Shown: piece after piece, positions 8,166 to 15,811 of the stretch
Layout: every line of letters begins with the position of its first letter
Numbering within the stretch: position 1 is the first letter of the stretch
Assembly: GCA_934593275.1 (NCBI GenBank)
Contig: CAKTQE010000022.1
Span: 1 to 30,186 of the forward strand
Direction of reading: 5' to 3'
DNA from: an uncultured Oscillospiraceae bacterium
GTDB lineage: Bacteria > Bacillota > Clostridia > Oscillospirales > Oscillospiraceae
Length of the DNA: 30,186 bases
Program-made: the position numbers and the translations under genes
Notes under the pieces: model-generated
What the model was told of the DNA's origin: nothing
Seen by the model: the letters and a program-made list of their open reading frames with translations, nothing else
Databases searched by the model: none

Positions 8166-9428
8166 ATGACACGTTCAGAAGCACTCTTTGAGGAAGCCCA
8201 GCGGTTTCTTCCCGGCGGGGTCAACTCCCCGGTTCGGGCTTGCCGCAGTGTGGGTACCTACCCCCGGTTCCTCCAAAAAGGCCAGGACAGCCGGGTGTGG
8301 GATGAGGACGGCAAGGAGTATATTGATTTGATCTGCTCCTGGGGTCCTCTGATTCTGGGTCACTGTCAGCCCCAGGTTCAGGAGGCTGTGACCCAGGCCA
8401 TGTCCAAAGGCCTGAGCTTTGGCGCGCCTACCGCCGTAGAGGTGGAGATGGCCAAGCAGGTCTGCAAAATGACCGGCCTGGAAATGGTGCGGATGGTCAA
8501 CTCCGGCACCGAGGCGGTGATGTCCGCCCTGCGTCTGGCCCGTGGGGCCACGGGTCGGGGGAAAATCATCAAATTCGCCGGATGCTACCACGGCCATTCC
8601 GACTCTATGCTGGTCAAGGCCGGTTCCGGCGCCTTGACCGCCGGCACCCCGGATTCCGCCGGTGTTCCCAAGGAAATGGCCGAGGACACCCTGACGGCGG
8701 AGTTCAACGATTTGCCAAGCGTCCGGGCTTTGCTGGAAGCCAACCCCGGGGAAGTAGCGGCGGTGATCGTAGAGCCGGTGGCCGCCAATATGGGCGTGGT
8801 GCCTCCGGCCCCCGGCTTTTTGCAGGGGCTGCGGCAGCTGTGTGACGAATTCGGCAGCCTGCTGATTTTTGACGAGGTGATCACCGGTTTCCGTCTGGCC
8901 CCCGGCGGCGCACAGCAGTATTTTGGCATCCGGGCAGACCTGGTGACCTACGGAAAAATCATCGGCGGCGGTATGCCTGTAGGTGCCTACGGCGGCAGTC
9001 GGAAGCTCATGGAGCTGGTTGCCCCCCTTGGCCCTGTCTACCAGGCCGGTACCCTTTCCGGAAACCCGGTGGCCATGGCGGCGGGTCTCAAGCAGCTGCA
9101 AATTCTGGACAGCCACCCGGAAATCTACGAAAAGCTGGAATCCCTGGGGGCCATGCTCCAGGAGGGGCTGACCCAGAGGCTTCAAAATGTCCCCGCCCAA
9201 ATAAACCGGGTAGGCTCCATCGCCACGGTCTTCTTTACGGACCGGCCCGTTACCGGCTACGCCGCTGCCCGGTCCTCGGATTTGGAAAAATTCAAAACCT
9301 GGTACCTAGGACTCCTGTCCCACGGCATCTACGCCGCCCCCAGCCAGTTTGAAGCCATGTTCCTCTCCTACGCCCACACACCGGAGCAAATCGAAAAAAT
9401 CCTAAAGGCAGCGGAAGAAATCTTTTAA
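8166..9428 (+). CDS. hemL: Glutamate-1-semialdehyde 2,1-aminomutase
   Basis: This 420-residue PLP enzyme converts glutamate-1-semialdehyde to 5-aminolevulinate, the step after HemA. It shows the N-terminal FLPGGVNSPVRA, VNSGTEAVMSALRLAR, FDEVITGFR, and the PLP lysine K264 in TYGKIIGGGMPVGAYGG. The ATG follows the hemB stop directly with no gap. It is the last gene of the riboswitch operon: a 161-bp palindromic repeat begins seven bases after its stop, followed by a strong terminator. Confidence 0.96.
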   Translation: MTRSEALFEEAQRFLPGGVNSPVRACRSVGTYPRFLQKGQDSRVWDEDGKEYIDLICSWGPLILGHCQPQVQEAVTQAMSKGLSFGAPTAVEVEMAKQVCKMTGLEMVRMVNSGTEAVMSALRLARGATGRGKIIKFAGCYHGHSDSMLVKAGSGALTAGTPDSAGVPKEMAEDTLTAEFNDLPSVRALLEANPGEVAAVIVEPVAANMGVVPPAPGFLQGLRQLCDEFGSLLIFDEVITGFRLAPGGAQQYFGIRADLVTYGKIIGGGMPVGAYGGSRKLMELVAPLGPVYQAGTLSGNPVAMAAGLKQLQILDSHPEIYEKLESLGAMLQEGLTQRLQNVPAQINRVGSIATVFFTDRPVTGYAAARSSDLEKFKTWYLGLLSHGIYAAPSQFEAMFLSYAHTPEQIEKILKAAEEIF

Positions 9429-9435
9429 ATGTTAA

Positions 9436-9596
9436 GGAAACTCTGAATAAATCGTCTGCGGCTGGACAGCGGATCTTTTGTCCCCAGCCTGCGGTATGAA
9501 AAGTGGGAAATACACAAAGTATTCCCTCACTTTCCATACCTTGCCTGGAAACAAAATCTCTCGCTGCCAGCTCTTGCCGATTTAATCAGAGCTTCC
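9436..9596. repeat. 161-bp palindromic MITE-like repeat, copy 1
   Basis: The ends are inverted repeats: GGAAACTCTGAATAAATCG on the left, and on the right the complement of GGAAGCTCTGATTAAATCG (17 of 19 match). The inner sequence is also self-complementary along most of its length (for example GGTATGAAAAGTGGGA against TCCCTCACTTTCCATACC), so the whole unit can fold into one hairpin. A second copy of the same length is at 15632-15792. It contains no open frame. Confidence 0.85.
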
Positions 9597-9598
9597 TC

Positions 9599-9636
9599 AA
9601 AAACATCCACCGGTTCAGCATCGGTGGATGTTTTTT
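9599..9636. terminator. Bidirectional intrinsic terminator between hemL and the araC-type gene
   Basis: AAAAACATCCACCG (9599-9612) pairs with CGGTGGATG plus a T run (9622-9636), with a nine-base loop. A run and T run flank the stem, so it can end transcription from hemL on the plus strand and from the regulator on the minus strand, whose stop codon is at 9643-9645. Confidence 0.85.
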
Positions 9637-9642
9637 CGTGGC

Positions 9643-10494
9643 CTAGGCTTCTTTCAGGGCTTCCTGGCGGCTGCGGAGACGGTATTCTGAGGGGGAGAGA
9701 CCCTCCCGGCGTTGGAAGCACTGGCTGAAATAGCTGGAGGAGGAGAACCCCAGGTGAAAGGCGATTTGGAAAATGGGGTGGTCGGTGTTTTTCAGCAGCA
9801 CCTTGGCGTTATTGAACCGCAGTTGCAGCACATATTCAATAGGGGGGACACCGTAGATTTTCTGGAAATTCCGGATCAGGCTGTATTTGTTGATGTTGAC
9901 CTTTTCCGCCAGGGCTTCTAAGTTGATGTCCTTGGTATAGTTGTCCTCCAGATATTGGTGGACCCAGGCCATGGTGTAGTTGTCAGCGGCGGCGGAATTG
10001 GGCCGGGGGGCATCCACCAGGGTGGTTTTTCGCTTGAGGTACAGGAGAATCACGCTCATGAGGTGGCTGCACAGCTCCTCATAGCCCTTTTCCTGGTGGG
10101 CCATTTCCGAGACGATGGCGGACAGACAGGGCCGTATCAACTCCCGGGCATCCTGGAAAGAGTCTTTGTAAAAGCCGTCTTTCTGGCCGGAATGGAACAG
10201 ATGCACCCCGGAAATCCCCAGGCACACATATTCCAGGGGGTCGTCCTGAGAACTCCACTCCGTGTGTTTCACAAAGGGGTCTAAATAGATGAAATCCATA
10301 GGCTCCACCGGCAGGGTCTGGCCCTGGACGGAAAAGGTGCCGCGGCCTTTCAGACAGAAAAACAGCTCGCTGATCCGGTGGGAATGCTCGGTACCTTTGG
10401 TCCAATCCTGTTCAAAATGATGAAAACTGACGTAGTGAAGCCTTTCGGTATTACTAAACAAAATTGGCTTCTCCAATTCGTGCAACTTGTACAT
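9643..10494 (-). CDS. AraC-family transcriptional regulator (cupin sensor plus HTH)
   Basis: This 283-residue regulator has an N-terminal cupin-like half (about 20-95, with HSHRISELFF and PMDFIYLDPFVKHTEW), typical of AraC proteins that sense sugars or related ligands. The C-terminal double helix-turn-helix has LEALAEKVNINKYSLIRNFQ and IFQIAFHLGFSSSSYFSQCF. The ATG at 10494 has GAGGGA eight bases upstream and is preferred over a TTG at 10536 that adds 14 residues of poor quality. It is divergent from the beta-helix, ABC and GH20 genes and probably controls them. The ligand is unknown. Confidence 0.85.
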   Translation of the reverse strand: MYKLHELEKPILFSNTERLHYVSFHHFEQDWTKGTEHSHRISELFFCLKGRGTFSVQGQTLPVEPMDFIYLDPFVKHTEWSSQDDPLEYVCLGISGVHLFHSGQKDGFYKDSFQDARELIRPCLSAIVSEMAHQEKGYEELCSHLMSVILLYLKRKTTLVDAPRPNSAAADNYTMAWVHQYLEDNYTKDINLEALAEKVNINKYSLIRNFQKIYGVPPIEYVLQLRFNNAKVLLKNTDHPIFQIAFHLGFSSSSYFSQCFQRREGLSPSEYRLRSRQEALKEA

Positions 10495-10530
10495 ATCCCT
10501 GTTCCCTCGCTTTTTACCAATTGTAAATTT

Positions 10531-10595
10531 AGTCAATTAGTATAATCACAAGGTCAATATATCATATTCCGCAAAAGAACGCAAGGTGGTATTAT
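10531..10595 (+). promoter_or_regulatory. Candidate regulator sites and weak promoter of the glycan operon
   Basis: The 190-bp gap between the divergent genes holds two similar half-sites, AGTCAATTA (10531) and GGTCAATAT (10552), spaced 21 bp, or two helical turns, as AraC proteins often need. Downstream, TTCCGC (10567) and TATTAT (10590) with a 17-bp spacer form a promoter with a poor -35, as expected for an activator-dependent gene. This is pattern reading only. The stretch 10596-10684 shows nothing clear, and the next gene has no strong ribosome binding site. Confidence 0.35.
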
Positions 10596-10684
10596 ATAAA
10601 ATAGATAGATGAGGAAAACATAGGGCCTGGTTTTGTAGCTAATTGCACAAATGCTCTTGTTTTCTGTGAAATACAGACGATTGG

Positions 10685-12265
10685 ATGAAGCGTGTGACTT
10701 ACTACGTAAACGGAACCACCGGCAGCGACAGCAACCCGGGTACTTCCCCGGAACGCCCCTTTAAAACCCTGGCTGCCGTGAACGCCCTGACCCTGAACCC
10801 CGGAGACCGGGTAGTGCTGGCCAGAGGCAGCGTCTTTGAGAATCAGTACCTCCATCTGCGCGCCCAGGGCAGCAAAGAGTCCCCTGTTACCGTAGAAGCC
10901 TACGGTGAGGGGCCGCTTCCCCACATCAAGGCCGCCGGTGCGGGCCTGTGGTATCAGAACTACGGGCAGCCCCTGGACAATCCCAACCATGTCTGGCATG
11001 GCTATGTCAGCTCTGCCATTCTTCTATATGACTGTGAATACATCTGCCTCCGGGATTTGGAAATCTCCAATGACCCAGGACTCCTGCTGGGCGAGCGGTA
11101 TAACCAGGCGGACAAAATGAACCGCACCGGCGTGGCGGTGGTGGCCCAGAACCGGGGAACCCTCCACGGCATTACCCTGACGGGGCTTTATGTCCACGAT
11201 GTCAAAGGCAACGTCTATGACAAGCACCTGGCCAACGGCGGCATCTACTGCGTCTGCCAGAAGCCGGAACAGAAAAACGGGGCCATCGCCCGTTATGAAA
11301 ACCTGCATATCACCCATTGCCGGGTAGAGCGTTGCAGCCGCTGGGGCATTGCCGCCGGTTACAGCTACACCCATGGGCAATTTACCGGATTGTATCTGCC
11401 GGAGGAGACCGTCAAGGCCTACGGCCACACCGGCGTTGTCATTGAGGACTGTTTTGTCCGGGACATCGGCGGCGATGGCATCACCCCCATGTATTGCTAC
11501 AAGCCCCTGGTTCAGAGAAACGTGTCCGAGAACATCGCCACGGAGATCAATGACCGGGTTTACACCGAGGAAGGCCCTCGGCTGGGCAAGACCGCCGCGG
11601 CCATGTGGCCCTGGAAGTGCAAAGACGCCCTGTTTCAGTACAATGAAGCCTACCACACCTGTCTTAACCAGGACGGCCAGGCCTGGGACGCGGATTCCGG
11701 TGACGGAACCGTCTACCAGTACAATTACAGCCATCACAATGGCGGCGGCTGCGTCATGTTCTGCCTGGGAGAAAGCGTCAACAATACGTTCCGCTACAAC
11801 ATCAGCTTCCTGGACGGGGACGGGATCATCAATCCCTGTGAAAACCCCGATGCCCATATTTATGGCAATACCTTTATCATGGCTCCGGATGTGCCTTTTG
11901 TGCGGCACAATATGTCCGGCGGACACATGCTGGTGGAACACAACCTGATCGTAAACCTTGGCCCCCAGCCTGTTTCCTGCGACTGGCACCATCAGACGGA
12001 ATATGCTTCCTACCGCGGAAACGTCTACGTGGGCTTTGCAAACGCCCCGGAAGAGGATGGGGATGCCCTGGTGCTGCCGGTCAATACCAAGGTTTTGCAG
12101 GATGCCCTGTCCGGACCTCAGGAGACCCAGGGGGTCATCCAGCCCCGCAGTGCCTTTAAAGGCTTCTGCCCCGCCATGGAGTTGGGGAAGCCCCAAGAGG
12201 AAACCGGGGAAGAGGATTTCTTTGGAAATCCCGCCCTTGCCCACCAGATCGGCGCATGCCGGTAA
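10685..12265 (+). CDS. Right-handed parallel beta-helix protein, probable cytoplasmic carbohydrate-active enzyme
   Basis: This 526-residue protein has no signal peptide. Its start, TYYVNGTTGSDSNPGTS, then PERPFKTLAAVNAL and LNPGDRVVLARGSVF, is the usual opening of right-handed beta-helix enzymes. Repeated strand-turn units follow (VVIEDCFVRDIGGDGI, LFQYNEAYHTC, TVYQYNYSHHNGGG, NTFRYNISFLDGDGI, HIYGNTFIM). An acid-rich turn, QDGQAWDADSGDG near residue 330, could hold catalytic residues. The fold resembles polysaccharide lyases and glycoside hydrolases such as GH136 or GH110, but I cannot assign a family. The neighbours (sugar ABC importer, GH20) argue for cleaving an imported oligosaccharide. 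The fold call is firm and the function is open. Confidence 0.7.
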   Translation: MKRVTYYVNGTTGSDSNPGTSPERPFKTLAAVNALTLNPGDRVVLARGSVFENQYLHLRAQGSKESPVTVEAYGEGPLPHIKAAGAGLWYQNYGQPLDNPNHVWHGYVSSAILLYDCEYICLRDLEISNDPGLLLGERYNQADKMNRTGVAVVAQNRGTLHGITLTGLYVHDVKGNVYDKHLANGGIYCVCQKPEQKNGAIARYENLHITHCRVERCSRWGIAAGYSYTHGQFTGLYLPEETVKAYGHTGVVIEDCFVRDIGGDGITPMYCYKPLVQRNVSENIATEINDRVYTEEGPRLGKTAAAMWPWKCKDALFQYNEAYHTCLNQDGQAWDADSGDGTVYQYNYSHHNGGGCVMFCLGESVNNTFRYNISFLDGDGIINPCENPDAHIYGNTFIMAPDVPFVRHNMSGGHMLVEHNLIVNLGPQPVSCDWHHQTEYASYRGNVYVGFANAPEEDGDALVLPVNTKVLQDALSGPQETQGVIQPRSAFKGFCPAMELGKPQEETGEEDFFGNPALAHQIGACR

Positions 12266-12327
12266 CAAATTCATGCACATCGGTCCATCGACCGTGTCAA
12301 AAAACAATCATAAAGGAGAAGGAAACA

Positions 12328-13626
12328 ATGAAGAAACTGCTTTCCCTGCTGCTGGCCATTGCCATGATCGCGACCATGGCCGCCTGCGGCGCAAAGGAAC
12401 CCGCCCCCGCTGAGACTCAGGCTCCCGCAGCTACTGAGGCTCCCGCTGCCACCGAAGCTCCCGCTGCCAAGAGCGACGTAGAGCTGACCTACTGGTCCAT
12501 GTGGAACGCCACCGAAGGCCAGGCCAAGATCATCACCGAGGCCGCCGAGGCTTACGAGGCCAAGACCGGCATTCACATCAACCTGGAGTTCAAGGGCCGT
12601 GACGTCAGAACTCTGGTGGGCCCCGCTCTGGACGCCGGCGAGAAGATCGACATCTTCGACACCGACTACATGGTTCTGGTTCAGCAGAACGGCAAGTACC
12701 TGGCGGACCTGACCGACATGGCCGCTGCCGCTGACTACGAGAAGCACGCGCTGCCCAACCTGATCAACAACGTCAAGACCTGGGGCGACGGCAAGCTGCT
12801 GGCCATCCCCTACCAGCCCTACACCACCGGTGTATGGTACAACCAGGATATGTTCGATGCCGCCGGTATCACCGAGACTCCCACCACCTGGAATGAGTTC
12901 CTGGATGTCTGCCAGAAGCTGAAGGACTCCGGCGTCAACGCCATCACCTGCAACTCCGACGGCGTGACCCTGCTCTACGGCTACCAGATGGCCCGTTACG
13001 TAGGCCAGGCCCGTCTGATCGAGATCCTGGACAACGTGGAGTGGGCCAAGGTTCCCGAAGCCAAGAAGGCTGCCGAGGAAATCCAGAGCCTGTTCTCCAA
13101 GGGCTACATGTCCGAGTACGCGCCCGCCAACTACCCCGATGGCCAGAACGAGATCGGCTTCGGTGAGTCCGCTATGATCCTGAACGCCTCCTGGGTACCC
13201 AACGAAATCAACCAGAACACCGGCACCATGGTCAACTGGGGCTTCTTCCCCTGGCCCACTGTTGAGGGCGGCGTTGACGGCACCGAAGGCACCATGTGCG
13301 GCGCACAGGGCCTGGGCCTGGTTGCCAAGTCCGAGCATCAGCAGGAAGCTTTCGACTTTATGATGACCCTGGTTACCGGCGAGTTCGACAAGAAGATGGC
13401 TGACGCTGTTCTGTCCATCCCCGCCGACGTTGACAACGCCGAGTGGCCCTCCGTGGTTGCCGGTGCCGAGCCTTACTTCAAGCTGGTCACCAAGAGCTAT
13501 GACTGGGCTGTGGGCCTGGAAAACAACGGTGCTTTCAAGGACTTCGTGTTCGACAACCTGATCAAGCTGGTAAAGCAGGAGTACACCCCCGATCAGTTCA
13601 TCGATGCCATGGCTTCCATGAAGTAA
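12328..13626 (+). CDS. Sugar ABC transporter substrate-binding lipoprotein (family 1)
   Basis: The 432-residue precursor starts with a lipoprotein signal, MKKLLSLLLAIAMIATMAAC, with the lipid-modified Cys at 20. A flexible linker rich in Ala, Pro, Thr and Glu follows, then the binding fold (LTYWSMWNATEGQ, YQPYTTGVWYNQDMF, TWNEFLDVCQKLKDSG, MILNASWVPNEI). It is anchored outside the membrane and delivers sugar to the two permeases that follow. AAAGGAGAAGG precedes the ATG. Its codons are far more uniform (GCC, GGC, AAG, CTG) than those of its neighbours, as expected for a highly expressed binding protein. The substrate is probably a GlcNAc-containing oligosaccharide, by context only. Confidence 0.92.
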   Translation: MKKLLSLLLAIAMIATMAACGAKEPAPAETQAPAATEAPAATEAPAAKSDVELTYWSMWNATEGQAKIITEAAEAYEAKTGIHINLEFKGRDVRTLVGPALDAGEKIDIFDTDYMVLVQQNGKYLADLTDMAAAADYEKHALPNLINNVKTWGDGKLLAIPYQPYTTGVWYNQDMFDAAGITETPTTWNEFLDVCQKLKDSGVNAITCNSDGVTLLYGYQMARYVGQARLIEILDNVEWAKVPEAKKAAEEIQSLFSKGYMSEYAPANYPDGQNEIGFGESAMILNASWVPNEINQNTGTMVNWGFFPWPTVEGGVDGTEGTMCGAQGLGLVAKSEHQQEAFDFMMTLVTGEFDKKMADAVLSIPADVDNAEWPSVVAGAEPYFKLVTKSYDWAVGLENNGAFKDFVFDNLIKLVKQEYTPDQFIDAMASMK

Positions 13627-13662
13627 GCGTTTCCCTTACGCAGCAACTGACCTTTAAGTCCA

Positions 13663-13736
13663 TATAACACTCCGACGGAGGGTGGCAAGGAAACTGTGCG
13701 GATTCCCGCATGGCTGATCTGTCACCCTCCGTTATA
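13663..13736 (+). promoter_or_regulatory. Intercistronic stem-loop between binding protein and permease genes
   Basis: CGGAGGGTGGCA (13676-13687) pairs with TGTCACCCTCCG (13720-13731), 11 of 12 positions. The outer TATAAC/GTTATA can extend the stem past a bulge, and a small hairpin (TGCGG/CCGCA) sits in the loop. No T run follows, so it is more likely to shield the upstream mRNA or thin out transcription than to end it fully. This is a common way to make more binding protein than permease. Confidence 0.6.
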
Positions 13737-13787
13737 CCCTTTTGGTTCCTTTGCGCCATTTCCCGAAAGAAGAAAGGAGAGATTTCC

Positions 13788-14693
13788 TTGAAACAGGACA
13801 AGAAAATGATCGTGTGTTTCTTAACACCCCTCATGGTCTTCTTCGTCGGCCTTTATGTCTATCCCATTATCCGTACCATTGTGATGAGCTTCTACCAGGT
13901 AGAGGCCATTTCTGACCCTGTAAGCACCTGGAAATTTGTGGGCCTGGAGAACTTCAAGGTGTTGCTGAATACCTCTATTTTCCAGCAGTCCATGATAAAC
14001 ATGATTAAAATCTGGCTCATGGGTGGCGTCATCGTCATGTTCTTTGCCATCCTCTTTGCCGTTATCCTTACCAGCGGCGTGAAGTTCAAGAACTTCTACC
14101 GCGCGGTGATCTATATTCCCAATATCATCAATGCCGTTGCCATTTCCACCATGTGGATCAACTTCGTTTACAACAAGCGTTTTGGCCTGCTGCACACCTT
14201 CTTTAAGTGGATCGGCGCGGACAACCTGGCCAAAATGGACTACATGAACGGCAACGCCAAGTTCTACTCCCTGTTGGTTGCGTTCTGCTTCGGCTCCGTG
14301 GGCTACTTTATGCTGATTCTCATGAGCGGCATTGAGCAGCTGCCCGGAGATATGTATGAGGCCGCTACCATTGACGGTGCCAGCAAGCCCAAGCAGTTTT
14401 TCCACATCACCCTGCCCCTGCTCAACGGCGTTCTCAAGACCTGCCTGACCTTCTGGACCATTGCCGTGGTAGGCTTCTTCGTATGGAGCCAGATGTGGAG
14501 TGCCCCTCTGCCCAGCGAAACTTCCAGCATTACCCCCTTCGTCTATATGTACAATCTGGCTTTCGGCTCCCTGGGCAATGCCACCCGTGACGGTGGACGT
14601 GCCGCAGCCGTTGGTGTCTTGATGACTCTGGTGGTCCTGGTGGTATTCCAGGTGCTGAACCTGATCTTCAAGAAAGACGATGTGGAACTTTAA
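13788..14693 (+). CDS. Sugar ABC transporter permease (MalF-type)
   Basis: This 301-residue inner-membrane protein has about six membrane segments. The EAA loop EAATIDGASKPKQFFHITLP docks on the ATPase. A TTG at 13788 was chosen because AAAGGAGA lies eight bases upstream, and it begins just before the charged LKQDKKM that precedes the first membrane helix. An upstream ATG at 13710 would start inside the intercistronic hairpin. It pairs with the next permease. No ATPase gene is nearby, so a shared MsmX-type ATPase encoded elsewhere is likely. Confidence 0.88.
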   Translation: MKQDKKMIVCFLTPLMVFFVGLYVYPIIRTIVMSFYQVEAISDPVSTWKFVGLENFKVLLNTSIFQQSMINMIKIWLMGGVIVMFFAILFAVILTSGVKFKNFYRAVIYIPNIINAVAISTMWINFVYNKRFGLLHTFFKWIGADNLAKMDYMNGNAKFYSLLVAFCFGSVGYFMLILMSGIEQLPGDMYEAATIDGASKPKQFFHITLPLLNGVLKTCLTFWTIAVVGFFVWSQMWSAPLPSETSSITPFVYMYNLAFGSLGNATRDGGRAAAVGVLMTLVVLVVFQVLNLIFKKDDVEL

Positions 14694-14706
14694 GGAGGTG
14701 TGACCT

Positions 14707-15567
14707 ATGAAAAAGAAACGTTCCAACACGGAAGCCCGCAAACAGCTGCGGCTTCTTCCCGGTCACATTGTTGTAGGCATCTGGTGTGCCTTTACCCTCA
14801 TTATGCTGCTGTGGATCGTCTGCGCCAGCCTTTCCACCGCACCGGAGATCATGAAAGGTGAGGCCATGCGCTTCAAGACTGGACTCCACTTTGACAACTA
14901 CGTCCGAGCCTGGAGCTTGAACAGCATTTCCACCTACTTTATGAACTCTTTGTTCTATGGAATCGTCAGCATGGTGGCCTCGGTGCTGATCAGCGCACCG
15001 GCGGCCTATGTGCTGGCTCGGAAAGTCTTTAAGGGCAGTGCCGCCATTAAGAACAGCTTCGTCATCGCCATGGCCATTCCCCAGATCATGATCGTCATGC
15101 CCCTGTTCTCCGCGGCGGTCCGCTCCGGCCTGTCCAACTCCAAGCTCCTGCTGCTGATCCTCTACACCGGCATGGCCCTGCCTTACACCACCACGTTCCT
15201 GACGGCGTTCTTCTGCAATCAGTCCGTGGTCTATGAGGAAGCCGCCGCCATTGACGGCGCTTCTCCCATGAAGACCTTCTGGACCATTATGTTCCCCCTG
15301 GCCCAGCCGGGACTGGTGACGGTGAGCATTTTCAACTTCATGAACGTGTGGAATGAATACTTCCTGTCCATGATCTTCGCTTCCTCCCAGAAGTCCATGA
15401 CCGTAGGACCGGGCCTGAAGAGCGTTCTGACGGCCATGCAGTACACCGGTGACTGGGGCGGCCTGTTTGCGGCTGTGGTCATCGTGTTCCTGCCTACCTT
15501 GCTGATTTTCGTATGCCTGTCCAGAACCATCATCAACGGCATCACCGCCGGTGGTATCAAGGGCTAA
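14707..15567 (+). CDS. Sugar ABC transporter permease (MalG-type)
   Basis: This 286-residue inner-membrane protein has about six segments. The EAA loop is EEAAAIDGASPMKTFWTIMFP and the end is GITAGGIKG, as in MalG-type carbohydrate permeases. TAAGGAGGTG lies ahead of the ATG, 13 bases after the previous stop. The N-terminal charged stretch (MKKKRSNTEARKQLR) is cytoplasmic. It forms the import channel with the upstream permease and serves the binding lipoprotein at 12328-13626. Confidence 0.92.
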   Translation: MKKKRSNTEARKQLRLLPGHIVVGIWCAFTLIMLLWIVCASLSTAPEIMKGEAMRFKTGLHFDNYVRAWSLNSISTYFMNSLFYGIVSMVASVLISAPAAYVLARKVFKGSAAIKNSFVIAMAIPQIMIVMPLFSAAVRSGLSNSKLLLLILYTGMALPYTTTFLTAFFCNQSVVYEEAAAIDGASPMKTFWTIMFPLAQPGLVTVSIFNFMNVWNEYFLSMIFASSQKSMTVGPGLKSVLTAMQYTGDWGGLFAAVVIVFLPTLLIFVCLSRTIINGITAGGIKG

Positions 15568-15581
15568 AACTTCACAAGAAC

Positions 15582-15614
15582 ATCGGGCATCTGCTTCAAA
15601 ACCAGATGCCCGAT
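15582..15614 (+). terminator. Stem-loop after the permease gene, weak or partial terminator
   Basis: ATCGGGCATCTG (15582-15593) pairs perfectly with CAGATGCCCGAT (15603-15614) around a nine-base loop. Only a short T stretch (ATTTCTGG) follows, so termination may be incomplete and allow read-through into the GH20 gene. Confidence 0.6.
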
Positions 15615-15631
15615 TTCTGGAATCATCCTTG

Positions 15632-15792
15632 GGAAACTCTGAATAAATCGTCGGCGGCTGGACAGCGGATCTTTTGCTTCCATGCTGCGGTTTGAAAAAT
15701 GGGAAATACATACAGTATTACCTCATTTTCCAAACCTTGCCTGGAAACAAAATCTCTCGCTGCCAGCTCTTGCCGATTTAATCAGAGCTTCC
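15632..15792. repeat. 161-bp palindromic MITE-like repeat, copy 2
   Basis: It is the same length as copy 1 and very similar to it, with ends GGAAACTCTGAATAAATCG and the complement of GGAAGCTCTGATTAAATCG. The shared inner blocks include GGCTGGACAGCGGATCTTTT and CCTGGAAACAAAATCTCTCG. Differences between copies are often matched on both arms (GGTATGAAAA/TTTCCATACC here reads GGTTTGAAAA/TTTTCCAAACC), which points to selection for, or correction of, the hairpin. It ends 19 bp before the GH20 start. Confidence 0.85.
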
Positions 15793-15811
15793 CTTGCTAG
15801 GAGGAATCTCT

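Noticed and set aside
9436..9596. Terminator of hemL only
   Set aside because: The unit recurs at the same length at 15632 with matching ends, and the real T-tailed terminator is separate at 9599-9636.
11024..12307. Long minus-strand open frame (427 codons) opposite the beta-helix gene
   Set aside because: It is the shadow of a GC-rich gene with strong codon bias on the plus strand. No family resemblance, no ribosome binding site, and low-complexity Gly/Val/Ala composition.
12271..13338. Minus-strand open frame of 355 codons opposite the binding-protein gene
   Set aside because: Composition is almost only Gly, Val, Leu, Asp and Gln, a result of the biased codons of the plus-strand lipoprotein gene. 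There is no initiation signal.
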